From assembly GCA_020746995.1 (NCBI GenBank), contig JAGPXD010000004.1, positions 2,728,001-2,792,000 on the forward strand: 64,000 nucleotides of DNA, written 5' to 3'. A program made the translations under genes and the position numbers. The number at the start of each line of letters is the position of its first letter. Position 1 is the first letter of the stretch. This document shows, piece by piece, positions 48,737 through 60,777 of this stretch. This stretch comes from Plectosphaerella cucumerina (taxonomy: Eukaryota > Ascomycota > Sordariomycetes > Glomerellales > Plectosphaerellaceae). Under the pieces are notes generated by a model. It worked only from the letters and a program-made list of their open reading frames with translations. It was not told the origin of the DNA and did no database searches.

Positions 48737-49802
48737 GGTGGGCTCGCAGTCGGGGGGCAGACAGTCGCTGGTTTCGGCTTGAGGGCGATGTGTAGTATGA
48801 AACTGTTTTCGACTGTTGAGGAGCAGAATATGTCGCGTCGATCTCTGCTGCAGGTTGCAGTGTTGGTGTGTTGTCGCAAGTTTCAAAAGGCCAGCGATTT
48901 TGTTTGGTGGTACAAGCCACAAGTGGGAAGTGACAGCTTGGAGGTTGCAGCTTGACGCCGCCGCCGACCACAGCTCCGGGCGAAGCGTGACGGGAGGTGC
49001 TGGGCAAAGTGACGACACCTGGCCACGCAAAAGCGGGTCACGCGCTTATCGGCACAACGAGGCCCCCCTCCTCGTCTATCGTCATATCAGGATCCCGAGT
49101 CAAGCGCTACACCCCGGTACTTGCATTCATCAAGGTCCTCCGGTCCTTGCCCCTCCAATGTCCCCCGTCAGCCCGTCCCTGGAAAGCCGGGTCACAGTGA
49201 TGTCTGAGCCGCGACTCCAGTGGGGAATCCTGGGCCCCTTCTAGCGTCCCGCTGCCGCTCCTGGATCGTCAAACTTGACCTCCCGTCACAGCACCCGACC
49301 GCTCCTCGGGCCCGCGCGCAACCCACTCCAGTGTCGACCTAAACCAGCGCAGCATCGCAACGTCGCTCCGCTGGGCCCTCCCCCGTCAACCCTCCACCTG
49401 CCAATGCCCGACGCGCGACACGAACACCGCCAAAGATCCATCCTCGTCCGCCGCCCGCTCCCTCGACGTCCCCGGGCCCATGTGCCGCATCACAACTCGA
49501 ATTGAATCATGGGCAAAGTCAGCGCGACTCAAGTGCGTTTCCCCCTCTCCTCAACCTCGTCCTCCGATGCACCGCCGCGCCAGCCCTCCGAGTCCCCCGC
49601 CTGCCTCGAGTCAATTCCTTGCCCCACGCGTCGCCTCGCGCCTCTCCGCCGAGAGGTCGAGTCACCCGACCCGGAACAGCAGGGCGGGCTTGGAGATGTT
49701 CTTGGTTCATCCTCTACAGTCACTGACGGCCCCTCCTCCCAGACGTGCTAGATCCGGCCTCCAGGGGCGTCCATCGTAAGCCGAACACCCTCGTCAGCGA
49801 CC
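48737..49802. promoter_or_regulatory. Divergent promoter between the UBX gene and PAN3
   Basis: About 1.07 kb between divergent ATGs. The PAN3 side (49260-49800) is C/CT-rich with CGCC words and short upstream frames, including an ATG at 49509. No defined operator is seen. Confidence 0.5.
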
Positions 49803-52286
49803 ATGGCGACGTCGCGCTATGCCTCCAACGATCTCCGCCGCCCGGCCGGCTCGTCGCCGAAACCAAAGACTCGAGGTAAACCCTTTGTCCCCAGACTCGA
49901 GCCCCCCCGCTCGGCGCTGACCATGCCGCCGCCTTCGCAGAAAGCAAGGACACCCTGTGCCGGAACGTCCTGATATACGGCCACTGCCGGTACGAGAACA
50001 GCGGGTGCGCCTTCAACCACGACCAGAACCGCAACAGCTCCAGCCAGGCCGCAGCAACCACGCCCTCTGACCTGTAAGTTGCGACATTTCCCTGCGGGGT
50101 ACCATCTGGACGACCATCCCTGCCGGTGTCGCGTGGCATGAGGACACCCGACCCAAAGCCCAGCCTCGCCGAGGGTATTCGGAGCAACAGCGCGTTTCCT
50201 CGGTGTACAGCCCGCCAGAGCAGACGCCTTTGCTAACCTGGTCCGTCCCTGCAGCGCCAAGAGGCTCAATGTCGATTCTCCCTCCTTCACTCCCTCGAGC
50301 CTGCAATCATCTCCGTCAGGCGCCCCATTGGCGCCCTCGAGGAAGACTACCTTTTCAACCACTGCTGCAAGCGCTGCCTCTTTTGTTCCTCGCGGGGGCT
50401 CCGGTACGTGCCCTTGGGCGGTTGCTATTAAGGCACCGACTCGTTCTGACCGCCGCAGTGACTCCAGGAGCCGCAACCAAAGAAAATGATGCTTCGGGTG
50501 GTGCCCCCGGCTTCAGCCTCGGCAAGTTTCAAGAGTTCACGCCTCAGGGCTATGAGCTGAACTCATCTGTATGTGACATGCTGCGAGTACGGGGATGCAA
50601 CTGACCATTCATTGCCAGCCCAATGCCAATGGAAACGCCGCAGAAACACCAATGAGCTACGATGCCTTTTCCATGGCTGGCCTCGGGCAAGGCCTGTCCT
50701 CGGCTCAGTACAACCCCTATCTTGATGACCCCTCCGGCATGGGAGGCTCCTCCTCCATGTTCCAACAACAAAACGCCTTTGCTGCACCAATTCAACCGGT
50801 AAGACTCGTCGTGCGAGGTTGCGTGGTGTCGAGCTAACAGCTCCTAGCTCCAATATCATCTTTACGCGCCGCTTGGCGTAACCCGCGAGGGCCTCTTACC
50901 ATACCAACGACAGACGCATGACTTCTTTCTCCCGGAAAATATCCGCGAGGAGGCGCAGCGCAAACTCGAGGCGGCACACCAGGTGCTTGCCAGTATGTGT
51001 CTCTGCTGCTCATGACAGAGACAACCGCTGACTTTGTCCAGATACTTCGCTTCCAGTGGTCGACAACTATCACTCGCTTGTTCCTCTAGATACAAGCAAC
51101 CGGGAGAACATGACCTCCTTCAAATACGTCAGCTGGGTCTACAAGGGAATCTCGCAAGAGAACGGCAAACCATACTGCCTCCGTCGGATCAAGGGTAAGC
51201 TGTCCTCGGTTTACTACGTCTTGTGCTTCCTGACATGGCCTAGACTTCCGCCTCACTAATGAAAATGCGATCCGCTCCGTCAAGGACTGGAAGAAGGTGC
51301 TCAACGCTAGCGTCGTCACTGTTCACAGCGCCTTTACCACGCGCAAGTTTGGCGACAGCTCCATCATCTTCGTATACGACTACCATCCTCGCTCCAAGAC
51401 ACTTATCCAGCAGCACTTTGCGCAACCCACCAACAGATTCGCAACCAGAAACCCCATCCCTGAGGATGTGCTGTGGTCATACATCACCCAGCTTGCGAAC
51501 GCGCTCAGATCCATCCACGCCCTTAATCTGGCGGCACGATGCCTCGACCCGAGCAAGATCATCGTGACCGAGAAGAACAGGATCCGACTGGGCGCCTGCT
51601 CCATCCTTGACGTTGTGGACTTTGAGTCGCGCCTCCCGATTCCCGACCTGCAACAAGCCGATATGGTCCAGTTTGGCCAGGTTATGCTCGCTCTTGCCAG
51701 CAACACGGCGCCCGGGTCCGTCAACTACAACAACGTCAACATCATCCTGCAGCAGGTCAGCAACATTTACTCCGAGGCGCTGGCTAGCAGCATCGCCTGG
51801 CTTCTGTTCCCGGCCCAGGCGGGCGAGACCAAGACGATCGACATCTTCATCTCCAAAATGGCGGGCCAGGTCATGAAGAACTTTGACTCGCAGATGCAGG
51901 CGTACGACTCGGCGACCGCGGAACTGTACCGGGAGATTGAAAACGGTAGGATGTTCCGCCTCATGGCCAAGCTGGGCGCCATCAACGAGCGGCAGGAATT
52001 CGACGGCGACCGGCAGTGGTCCGAGAACGGCGACCGTTACATGCTCAAACTGTTCCGGGACTACGTCTTCCACCAGGTGGACGCCAACGGGCAGCCGGTG
52101 GTCAACATTGGGCACATTGTCTCATGTCTTAACAAGCTTGACGCTGGCACCGAGGAGAGGATCTGCCTAACGAGCCGCGACGAGCAGTCGGTCTTCATTG
52201 TGAGCTATAAGGAGCTCAAAAAGCAGATTGGCAGCGCGTTCGGCGACCTTCTCAAGGGTAACTCTCATAAGGCTAGGGGTCTCTGA
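49803..52286 (+). CDS. PAN3: PAN3, regulatory subunit of the PAN2-PAN3 poly(A) nuclease
   Basis: PAN3 recruits the Pan2 exonuclease to Pab1-coated tails and starts mRNA deadenylation. Eight exons encode 661 residues: 49803-49875, 49941-50073, 50255-50403, 50459-50568, 50619-50798, 50848-50992, 51042-51194 and 51244-52286. The N-terminal CCCH zinc finger has Cys31, Cys40, Cys47 and His51 (CRNVLIYGHC, then CAFNH). A PAM2-like motif for Pab1 lies in the disordered region (SSAQYNPYLDD is a candidate). The pseudokinase domain spans roughly 270-540, with YKGISQENGKPYCLRRIKDF and SIIFVYDYHP. The C-terminal coiled coil and knob domain (FDSQMQAYDSATAELYREIE; RLMAKLGAINER) bind Pan2. For exon 6, TAG at 50847 is preferred over an upstream AG because it gives LQYHLYAPLG. 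Confidence 0.97.
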
Positions 52287-52934
52287 GGGGGTGGTCGCTG
52301 AGCAAGTGCTTCTCTATGCCTCTGCAGGGCCGTTTTGAACTACTCATGAGGACGGGGTTTGGAAACGAACATGATGGGACGCTGCTTGAACGGGGCACGC
52401 TGGTGGCTGGTATTGGCTGGTGGGTATAGAGAAACGGCTTGGGCTCGGCGCTTCGATCATGACGGCGGGCGAGGGAGTTTCTTCGCAGGCAACTCTGGGG
52501 TTACGAGCTGGGGGCGTTGGTCCCTCGGGGGAAGTCTCTCTCTATGTATATGGCTTGGCTGGGCACGGACGGTGCAGCTCGCGTGGTTTCGACGGGCGGG
52601 CGAGACACGGCAGCGGATGCGAGCGGGTTACTGGAGTGCAAATGTGAATTTTTCATCAACAGCCGAAGCGTCTGTTTTCTTCAAGCCTGGGGGCCGTCTG
52701 ATATATCCCGTGGCGTAGGTTCTCACGTCGATGGGTGAGATGCGCTGTTGGGTGAGATATATGCTGCTATTTTGCCCTTCCAAAACACATGTGCTCCTTT
52801 TGTCCGGTGCATTCCTGTCGACAGCAGACAGTCGTTGTAGTCGATGTGGCTGCACGGACAGCATGGGCGTGGGATCATGTGTGCGCCCCTGGGCGGGCTG
52901 TGTGTTGCTTCCTCGTCCGTCGTGCCATCCTAGC
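52287..52934. other. Convergent 3' flanks of PAN3 and LSm7
   Basis: About 650 bp between convergent stop codons with no supported gene. It presumably holds both 3' untranslated regions. Confidence 0.5.
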
Positions 52935-53464
52935 TCAATCGTCTTCGGGCTGGGCGAAGGGGTTGGCGATCTGCTCGCTGCCGTCGACGGGGCTGACGAG
53001 GACGAGCAGTGTGCCTCTTGCGACGACCAGGCCGAGCGAGCGCGTCGTCTCGTTGCCCTCGTCATCTGCGATATCTTCGTTAGGGTTCTGTCCACAAACA
53101 CCGAGCTGTCAGACTCACCCCGCATAACCTCCTCCACGTCGTCGAGAACCAGGTTCATCAGGGCATCGTAACCCTTGAGTGTGCCGGTGACTGCGTGCAT
53201 GTCAGCATCTTTCGCAACTTGACCCCGCGCCACCGAGGGGTGATGCCTACCCTCACGACCGCCGTTGAACTTGACGGTGATCTTCTTATCCATGTACTTC
53301 CCCAGGTCGAGAATGTTCTCCTTCTTGGGCCTCTCGCGCTCGCCGCCGGCCTGGTTGCCGGGACCGCCGCCGCCGCCGTGGGGACCACCACGGCCGCCGC
53401 CCCGACCCCCGCGGTGTCCTCCTCCGCCACGGCCTCCGCCTCGGTGGGAGCCTCTGTCAGCCAT
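52935..53464 (-). CDS. LSM7: U6 snRNA/mRNA decay-associated Sm-like protein LSm7
   Basis: LSm7 is one subunit of both heptameric rings: nuclear LSm2-8, which binds the U6 snRNA 3' end, and cytoplasmic LSm1-7, which promotes decapping of deadenylated mRNA. Exons 53464-53251, 53190-53119 and 53065-52935 give 138 residues. The Sm1 motif covers ILDLGKYMDKKITVKFNGGR, continuing into VTGTLKGYDALMNLVLDDVEE. Sm2 is LGLVVARGTLLVLVSPVDG. The first 45 residues are an RGG/GG-rich extension (GRGGGGHRGGRGGGRGG), longer than in yeast or human LSm7 and typical of arginine-methylated RNA-binding tails. Donors are GTAGGC and GTGAGT. It converges with PAN3, another mRNA-decay gene. Confidence 0.94.
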
Positions 53465-55817
53465 GAGTGGCGCGCGCGTGTCTGGTCGTCCGTCGATTGT
53501 CGGGTGGCTCGGGGGAGGGGAGTTGATGTGGTTGATGCGATCGCTGGTGGAGGGGGTGGTTGTTGATATGGCGTCGCCGATGGGAAAAAGTTGGGGCACC
53601 GTTTCGGCTGCAAGGCTGAGGAATGGCACCGATGTTTGGACGCGGGAGGAGGCTTTGGGTCTTGGCTCGGGATGCGACTGCCAGCGCGGGGCGGGATGGA
53701 AGTGGGTCGACTGACCTCACCGGGCCAGGACGCCGACCTCAGCTGGTGCGTGCACGACCAAGGACCCTGGCTTGCCTGGCCGGCCTCACAACAACCCAGC
53801 TGTGGCCATCTTCACCGCTGCGCTGCGACAGAGAGATCGGAGGACGGCCCCTGTCCGACTTCAGCACCCAATGTGATCACTGACAGCCCGGCTTACCATT
53901 TTCATTTATAAGTAGCTAGCACCTCGGACTGCTCACCTCGACCCGAGGCGGGCGACATCACGCGCTCTACCGCTTCAGGACATATCGTGGGCCAGGGCAG
54001 GGAGCGAGGCAGTGAGGCACCACCCGCGTCGCTTGCAGTGCAGCTGGGCCGGAAGTCTTCCGGACCCCTCATCTAACGTTCAGCGGGTTGGGCGGGCGGG
54101 TGGACGGCCAGGTTGCCTTCTCTCCCCGACGGAAATCCCGCCACCCATTCTTGATTCTTCCCCATGTCTCAAGCACGGATACTGTAGTAGGCTGGTGGTA
54201 GTCTAATTTGGCTGCCGCCCAGGGCGAGTTGGGACGAACGGCGGCGTTGGGCCCCTGGAGCTCTTTGAAGCTTTCTGGTAGCTCAGACCTATTTACCGAC
54301 CGCGGGTAGACTGTGTGTCTCTGGATGGATGGCCCGGCCCAGACAGATGGCTCGACCTCGATGACCGGTCGATCTCGCTGATGCTTTGTTACATGGTGTT
54401 GCCCTTCGGTCGAGGAGAGTTCCGGGATCCGCATGGCCGGCAGATGGGCTCGGCGACTTCGAGGCGTGTGAGTGATGGGCGTCGAGTCGAGGTGGCTGCA
54501 AATGCGATTCCGATGTCCACAAGACACAATGGAAAGTCGGTGACGTCCCCCACGCACGCACATGCCAGGTCGCCGGCGCTGAAGAACCTGGAAATACCTC
54601 TGCGGGGTGAGCTTCTCTGCGACGAGCGCGAGTCCATACTTGTACAGGAAAATTTCCCCAAGCGGACGGGGGGTGGGTCGTGGGAGCCCTCCCGCTAAAA
54701 CTTGAAGCTGGGTCGCGCTTTCCGCGGGGGGGCCTGTGCCCGGGCTGTGCTGTCGCTCCAGGGCATTTCTGGATCAATGAAAGGGAAAGCGCGAGGGGGG
54801 GGAGGAGCCGAACCTCCTCTTTCCACCTCCACTCTCCCCGCCAGCTTCGGCCGATGCTCCTGCGGTGCCCGCGGTCCAGTGTCTGGTGTCAGTGGCCCGG
54901 CCTGAGGGAAATGTGATGCGCCCGCCCTAAACCCCCGGCTGGCATCAAACCTGACTATCCGTCCCGGTTCTCGGTGAACTTTGGCCTCCCGTTCCTTTCA
55001 ACTTTCCCCCTGGACTTGGCTGGCCGGCATATCGCGCAGACACGACCTGCCTAGGTCGGTCCGTTCCATCTGCTGGCCCTTGGAAGAGTCCCAGTTTTTC
55101 CGCACACCTCCTCCAGTCCCGCCTCACACCACGACCCAAGTCCAGCTGCTCAGGTCCCCCAGGCATCTCGTTCCTTTGCCATGTCACCGGCACTGACACA
55201 CCACCACCACCACCATCTTGGGTAGACTGCTCTGGGCCCCCCAAACCCTCGTGCACCCAGCCACTCTCGACCACACACACCCCATTCCAAAAAGAAAGAA
55301 AGGGGAAAAGGAGGAAGTCAGGAAGCTCTCCCCCAAATACCGCCAAGACACCTCTTCCCATCAGATCGACGACAACTACCGCGCCGTCCCGTGCCCAGAG
55401 CTCCGTTCCCGCGCTGACAGCACTCAACTCGCTGGACGCTGCTGACACTGACATTGGCATCAAGTACAGCACCTACTTACGGGCACCGCACCAAACTTGA
55501 ACCGCCGCCCGCTCTGTCTGGTCCCGGCCCGTCAACCTACTCGTACTATTACCACTACGAGTCGTCGCCCCGGCCTCTCACACTCACACAGCCACCATCG
55601 AGAGACGGCCGTTCAATTTCCTGGCGCAAATTGCGCGAATTGCACCGGCCCTCGCTCCAGGATTCCGGGGCCCGGCTGTGCTCCTCCGTTCCGTACCTTG
55701 CATTGCCTACTTCATCCCCCGTCGCAGCCAAATTCTCTTGGCCCTCCCTCGACCGACCCCGAACCTCGACCGCTTCCCCCCCGTCTTCTCGGCTCCAGGC
55801 CCGCCGCCGCAGGCACA
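53465..55817. promoter_or_regulatory. Divergent upstream region of LSm7 and the second C6 gene
   Basis: About 2.35 kb with no supported gene. Short frames on both strands lack domains. The part 55200-55815 is pyrimidine-rich and reads as the leader of the C6 gene, with several upstream ATGs. Confidence 0.45.
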
Positions 55818-57864
55818 ATGTCACATGTGTCGGACGCCCTCGAGCCGCACAAGCGGAAACGCGACAATGATGACACGGGCGCCCAGTCCATTCACAACGA
55901 CCGCATTCCGCAACCCCCTCCTCCGCCTCAGATTGGTGAGTCCTTGTGTGTTTGCGACGAGCGCCGTCCACTTGTTGTTGCGCACGCGCGCCTTCGCGCC
56001 GAACCCCCGGGACGAGTCGATTTGTCTTGGCATACTGCGACGGACCGCCCAGACCCTCCGGGGAGTAGTAGGGGCGCCGGCGCATCGGCGACGGACAGAG
56101 GTCATGTTTTGATCGGAGCCGCGCCCATGTCCCCTCACTCGGTGCCCAGGCAGGCCGAACGAAGCATGTCGTCGCGTGGTCCTGTACATTCCCCGTGAGC
56201 GCTTTTTTTCCCGGGCACACCGCGCACCGTAGTTTCGGCGATTTGATCTCTCGTCGTCAATGCCCAGAGCTAACAAAGTCGCAAGGCAACTCATCATACA
56301 TTAACTACCTGTCCAAGTCTAGCAGTGGGAAGCTCGACCTCATCCAGGGTGACGCAGACACCTTTGCCGATGTGCTCGGGCTCATCAACAACTATGAAGG
56401 TATGTCGTCCGTGTTTTGCCCCTGTCATGCCCTCAAGGCATTGCCCAACACCAAACTCACACGGACTCAGGGGTTCTAAGCCGCCAAGAAAGCCTCGCGG
56501 CGAACCTCGGAGCGAAGCTCACCGGCCCGCGCCTTCTCAGGGCCATGGAAAGCGCCTTCGAGGGCCCCATCATCATCTCCCCTTCGTCACCGTACGGGCA
56601 TGCCGCCCTCAGCTGGCTCGATGTCGTCACCTTTGCCAAAGCCAGTCCCGAGAAGTTCGTCCTCTCGACAAATTCAGATGGGGAGCGGACATGTCAATTC
56701 ACCCTCAACGGCGTCCAGGCCCAGATCCTCGAAGATGACTGGCGTCTGATAGTGAACGGCGCCTTGAATCATTTCTCCGTGGTGCCCTCGGCGCCCCTGC
56801 CCGAGGACGAGACGGCCGAGCTGGCGACCCTTGATATTGTCGAAAAGCGGTTACAGGTCCTCATCAAGAAGGCAGACGAGGTGGCGAAAAGGGCTCGTCA
56901 GCTCAATTATCACCTGAGCGGTCGCAAGGCCGCTATCAGCTCGAAACGGCCAAATCACCAGGCGGCGGGTGCTGGCTTCCAGTCGCACAGCTCTCAGCAT
57001 CGTCACGGGGGACAAAGCTCTAGTTACGACCTGCATGCCGATCTTTTGCTGCAGTTCCAGTCGCACCCGTCACACTCGCTGACGCCCCGAGGCTCGCTGG
57101 GCGGCGCCTTCGAGGGAGGCCATGGACATCTTGGCATCGGTCACGCAGACAACCGTCTGCCTCCCATCAACCTGCAGCCGAATCGCTCGCCCCTTTCGTC
57201 GATTTCCTCAATGCATCAGCGGGAGCTGCCGGAGAACTCGGCGGATCACAGGCCGGCGGTGACGGCTCGAATAGAGAAGCTCGGCAGGGGAGAGGCCATT
57301 CACCCTCCCTGCGACAGGTGCCGCCGGCTGAAGATGCCCTGCATCAAGTACCTGACAGCCTGCCAGGGCTGCACGAAGAAGCACGCAAAGTGTGGATGGA
57401 AATCGATCACCGAGGCCGAGATCGCGTGGCTGGAGCGGGAAACCGGTCTCTCTGGCGATTCAGAGCCCCCACCCGTGGCGTACTCTCATGCTCAGTCGAC
57501 GAGCTCGAGGTACGACCCAGCGCATGACGAGGCGCGACACTCAGGCCCCGAGTCGGTTGGCTCGAGGGGTGAAGGCTCAAGACCCGGTAGTCGCGGAAAT
57601 CAGCACGCCTCGGCCCCTCTGTCACCAGGCGAGAATGGCCAGGGCGGCGGTCATTCAAGGCAGCCAAGCGGTTACATGGACGTCGACCGGGAGCCCGCCA
57701 GGTCCCCTTCGCGCCCCTGGGAGCGGGAGATGCACTACCGCAACGATCATCCTCCGCAACAGAGAGACCTGGGACTGCTCAGCCAAATAGCGTCAACCGC
57801 TGCGGCTGCGGCAGATGCCAGGGACTCGAGGACGAATCACTCATCAGCGACGCCGAGTCACTGA
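55818..57864 (+). CDS. C6 zinc-cluster protein with conserved N-terminal domain
   Basis: Exons 55818-55935, 56268-56399 and 56471-57864 encode 547 residues. The intron at 55936-56267 is long for this window at 332 nt; its donor is GTGAGT and acceptor TGCCCAG. The first 30 residues carry a basic nuclear-localisation-like stretch (HKRKRD). Residues about 45-230 form a globular-looking region with helix and strand (YINYLSKSSSGKLDLIQGD; DTFADVLGLINNYEG) ending in a helix (EKRLQVLIKKADEVAKRARQ). The zinc cluster is unusually internal: Cys364, 367, 374, 381, 384 and 391, spaced C-x2-C-x6-C-x6-C-x2-C-x6-C. The tail is Ser/Gly/His-rich. A DNA-binding regulator is inferred, but the cluster could serve another contact. 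The ortholog is not recognised. Confidence 0.86.
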
Positions 57865-58520
57865 AAACCGACCAAGTGTGGGCAGCCTTCGGGCAGCCAG
57901 TGTGTGGAACGAAATAGTGCGAGACACAAGTTCGGAGCGTAAACAAGACGTCCGAGCAACCAGGTTCTGCCTGATGTAGCGAGGCGAGCGAAGCAGGCCT
58001 GTCACGAGAGAAACATGTAGCGCCCGAATGAATGAGAAACATCATGACCATGTTACACAAGAGAGGATGTCGTCGGACTGCTTTGCTTGGCACCGACGGC
58101 CGGTACCTGTCGTTCGGTACCACCCGAGCTTGGCGCAGAACGGCCAATGCAACTTGGAAGTGAAAGTGAGCAGCCAACACAAGCGGACCCTTATGTAAGG
58201 TGGGTTGCGCACTGACCACAATCTTATCCATGACACGGCGATAGGCGCGTCGAGAAAAAGTTGTCACGCTGCGACAGGCGATTCGAACCTCCTGAGCGGC
58301 CCTCCCGGTACTTTCGCATGATGCACATCATTCCCGACACTCTCTTTTCCCGGTGAAGACAACGACGCCACCACCCAGCCCGCACCAACACCCGCACGAA
58401 AATCCGCATCTGCGACTCGCAAAACAATAATCGATCCAACCTCCCATGGTACATTGCTAGGCCGCCAGCAGTATCCTGTCTGTCGTCTGACGTGGACGGC
58501 CGTCGCCACCCCCTGCCTCG
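57865..58520. promoter_or_regulatory. Intergenic: C6-gene 3' end and RIM2 promoter
   Basis: About 650 bp between two plus-strand genes. Two copies of CGGTACC occur at 58101-58107 and 58115-58121. A minus-strand stretch (58254-58292) looks like a tRNA T-arm followed by a T-run but does not fold as a tRNA. No coding frame is supported. Confidence 0.5.
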
Positions 58521-59788
58521 ATGGCTCATCACTCCTCCAACAACTTCATGGCTGGTCCCGGCGACCGGCGGCTGCCCGGCCTCAATGGCGCGCACCCAGA
58601 CACAAAGTCCTTCGTGACATCTCGAGAGACGGGAGACATCATCCCAGACACGGCGCAAAACCCGGCCATGGCCGAGAAGGCGTCACCGTTCGCCAAGTCG
58701 TGGGTTCACTTTGTCGCGGGAGGGTAAGGTCGCCCCCATTGCATACATGGAGCAATGACGATGGCTGACGCGAGGGAACAGTGTCAGCGGCATGACGGCA
58801 GCTACATTGACGGCACCCCTCGACGTGCTCAAGACCCGTCTCCAATCCGACTTTTACCAAGCCCAACTCCGGGCCAACCGCCCAGCGACATCACTCGGTC
58901 CCATCCGCGCCGCGGCCTTCCACTTCCGCGAGACGATGCAGATCCTCTCCAACGTATATAAGCTCGAGGGCCCGCGGGCGCTCTTCAAAGGCCTCGGCCC
59001 CAACCTCATCGGCGTCATCCCCGCGAGGAGCATCAACTTCTACACCTACGGCAATGGCAAGCGCATCATCGCCGACTACGCCAACGAGGGCAAGGAGGCG
59101 GCGTGGGTGCATCTGTCTGCGGGCGTCATGGCCGGCATTGTGACCAGCACGGCGACGAACCCCATTTGGATGATCAAGACGCGGCTACAGCTTGACAAGA
59201 GCGTCGCCAGGCGCGCAGGCGACGTCGCTGCCCGGCAGTACCGCAACAGCTATGATTGCGTGCGACAGGTGCTTCGGAATGAGGGCTTCAGGGGCCTCTA
59301 CAAGGGTATGAGCGCGAGCTACCTCGGCGTCGCGGAGAGCACACTGCAGTGGATGCTGTACGAGCAGTTCAAGGTGTCCCTGGCCGAGCGCGAGGCCCGG
59401 ATTATTGCTAGTGGACGTGAGAAGACGGTCTGGGACCGGACGGTTGACTGGACGGGCAAGTTCTTTTCAGCGGGCGGCGCCAAGCTGGTCGCCGCCATTC
59501 TGGCGTATCCCCACGAGGTGAGTAGGCCTGTTTTCTGACGCTAGAGGATTTGTACTGACGACGATAAAGGTTGCGAGGACGAGACTGCGACAGGCGCCGC
59601 TGGACGGCGGCAAGCCAAAGTACACCGGGCTGGTGCAGTGCTTCCGCCTCGTGTGGCGGCAGGAGGGCCTCATCGGCCTGTACGGCGGCCTGACGCCGCA
59701 CCTGATGCGGACCGTGCCGAGCGCGGCCGTCATGTTCGGCATGTACGAGGGCATTCTGCGCGTTTTCGACGTGCCGTCGAACAACTAA
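58521..59788 (+). CDS. RIM2: RIM2-type mitochondrial pyrimidine nucleotide carrier
   Basis: It exchanges pyrimidine (deoxy)nucleotides across the inner mitochondrial membrane, needed for mtDNA and mtRNA synthesis. Exons 58521-58723, 58782-59517 and 59570-59788 encode 385 residues. The three carrier repeats show the signature PX[DE]XX[KR] in repeat 1 (PLDVLKTRLQ), the PIW variant typical of this subfamily in repeat 2 (TNPIWMIKTRLQLD), and PHEVARTRLRQ in repeat 3. Six transmembrane helices are expected. The N-terminal 60 residues are a hydrophilic extension; the RIM2 family usually has such a matrix loop. An alternative start is the Met at about residue 11. Introns have GTAAGG and GTGAGT donors. 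Confidence 0.94.
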
Positions 59789-60777
59789 GCGGGCCGCTCT
59801 GGCTCACGACACCTTGTAATACCAACACCACCTCCCACACCAGAGACTTTTCACTCGGCGAAGAATCGCCGACTCTGTCTTACTACCAACCATAACAACC
59901 TTTACTCTTGTATAATAAACCGGAAGCCGGTCTGCGCGGCAACAGCCGGGGAGAGGAGAGAGAGAAGGGGGTAGACCCCTTATTTTTGCATTCGGCGGCG
60001 TTGCGTGGGCATATGGAAAGGGGCGAAAAAAAAAGAAAGGGGACGGGCCTGAAGCAGATTACACTTTGTAAACTTTTGTACAACAACCCATGGCAGATGA
60101 AACGCAGACAGCTCACACCTCATTGCCTGTTTTCCCTGGGCAGGGACAGGCAGACATGAAGATATAACTCTGAATACCAACGAAAGTTAGACTACTGCTG
60201 GTTCATCGCTCCGTGTTTTGGTCGCTCAATCTCGTCCTTTGCTCAATCAGAACTTGCATCCGCCGTGCGAACTGAAAATATATACAGAGAAACGTTTTGT
60301 CATAGGGACAGAACAACAACGAAAAGGAGCCCGCGGAAAACGCCGTGACGAGGAAAAGGCAACGCTGATGATGCTGGTCGGCCGGATGCTTTCAGGAAGT
60401 ATCCCAGCCGCACTGTCATGCCACTTGCGCTCAGGGTGAAGTGAGGTTGCGTCAAGACGCCTGCCTTGCCTTCCCATTACTCAGCCCCCACCATCCCGTC
60501 AAAAACAGAGAGAAGAAATCGATCGCGGCCTTCGCCACGAAAAAAGGGGGAGGTTCGCCCGCCGTCGTCACTCGGACGGGGAGTCGGACACGACCTTGTG
60601 CAGGCCCTGCATGGGTGTGTCGGCGCGAGGCGGGGGCCGCGGCGGCTTCTTGCGCAGCTTGTTCGGGACCCTGGGCGGCGGCGGCGGCGCGGGGGCTTCG
60701 TGAGCGGCGGCGAGGGGAGACGACGGCGAGGGGGAGGAGGACGCGGCGGCGCCGGCCCAGGCGAGGCGGAGCCTCAG
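59789..60777. other. Convergent 3' flanks of RIM2 and SNX3
   Basis: About 990 bp with no supported gene between convergent stops. It contains AT-rich patches (59890-60110) plausible as polyadenylation regions, and low-complexity GC-rich frames at 60590-60780. Confidence 0.5.

Noticed and set aside
58254..58292. tRNA-like signal on the minus strand: GGTTCGAATC followed by a TTTTT run
   Set aside because: The T-stem does not pair properly, no A box or matching 5' acceptor stem lies upstream, and the sequence cannot fold as a cloverleaf.
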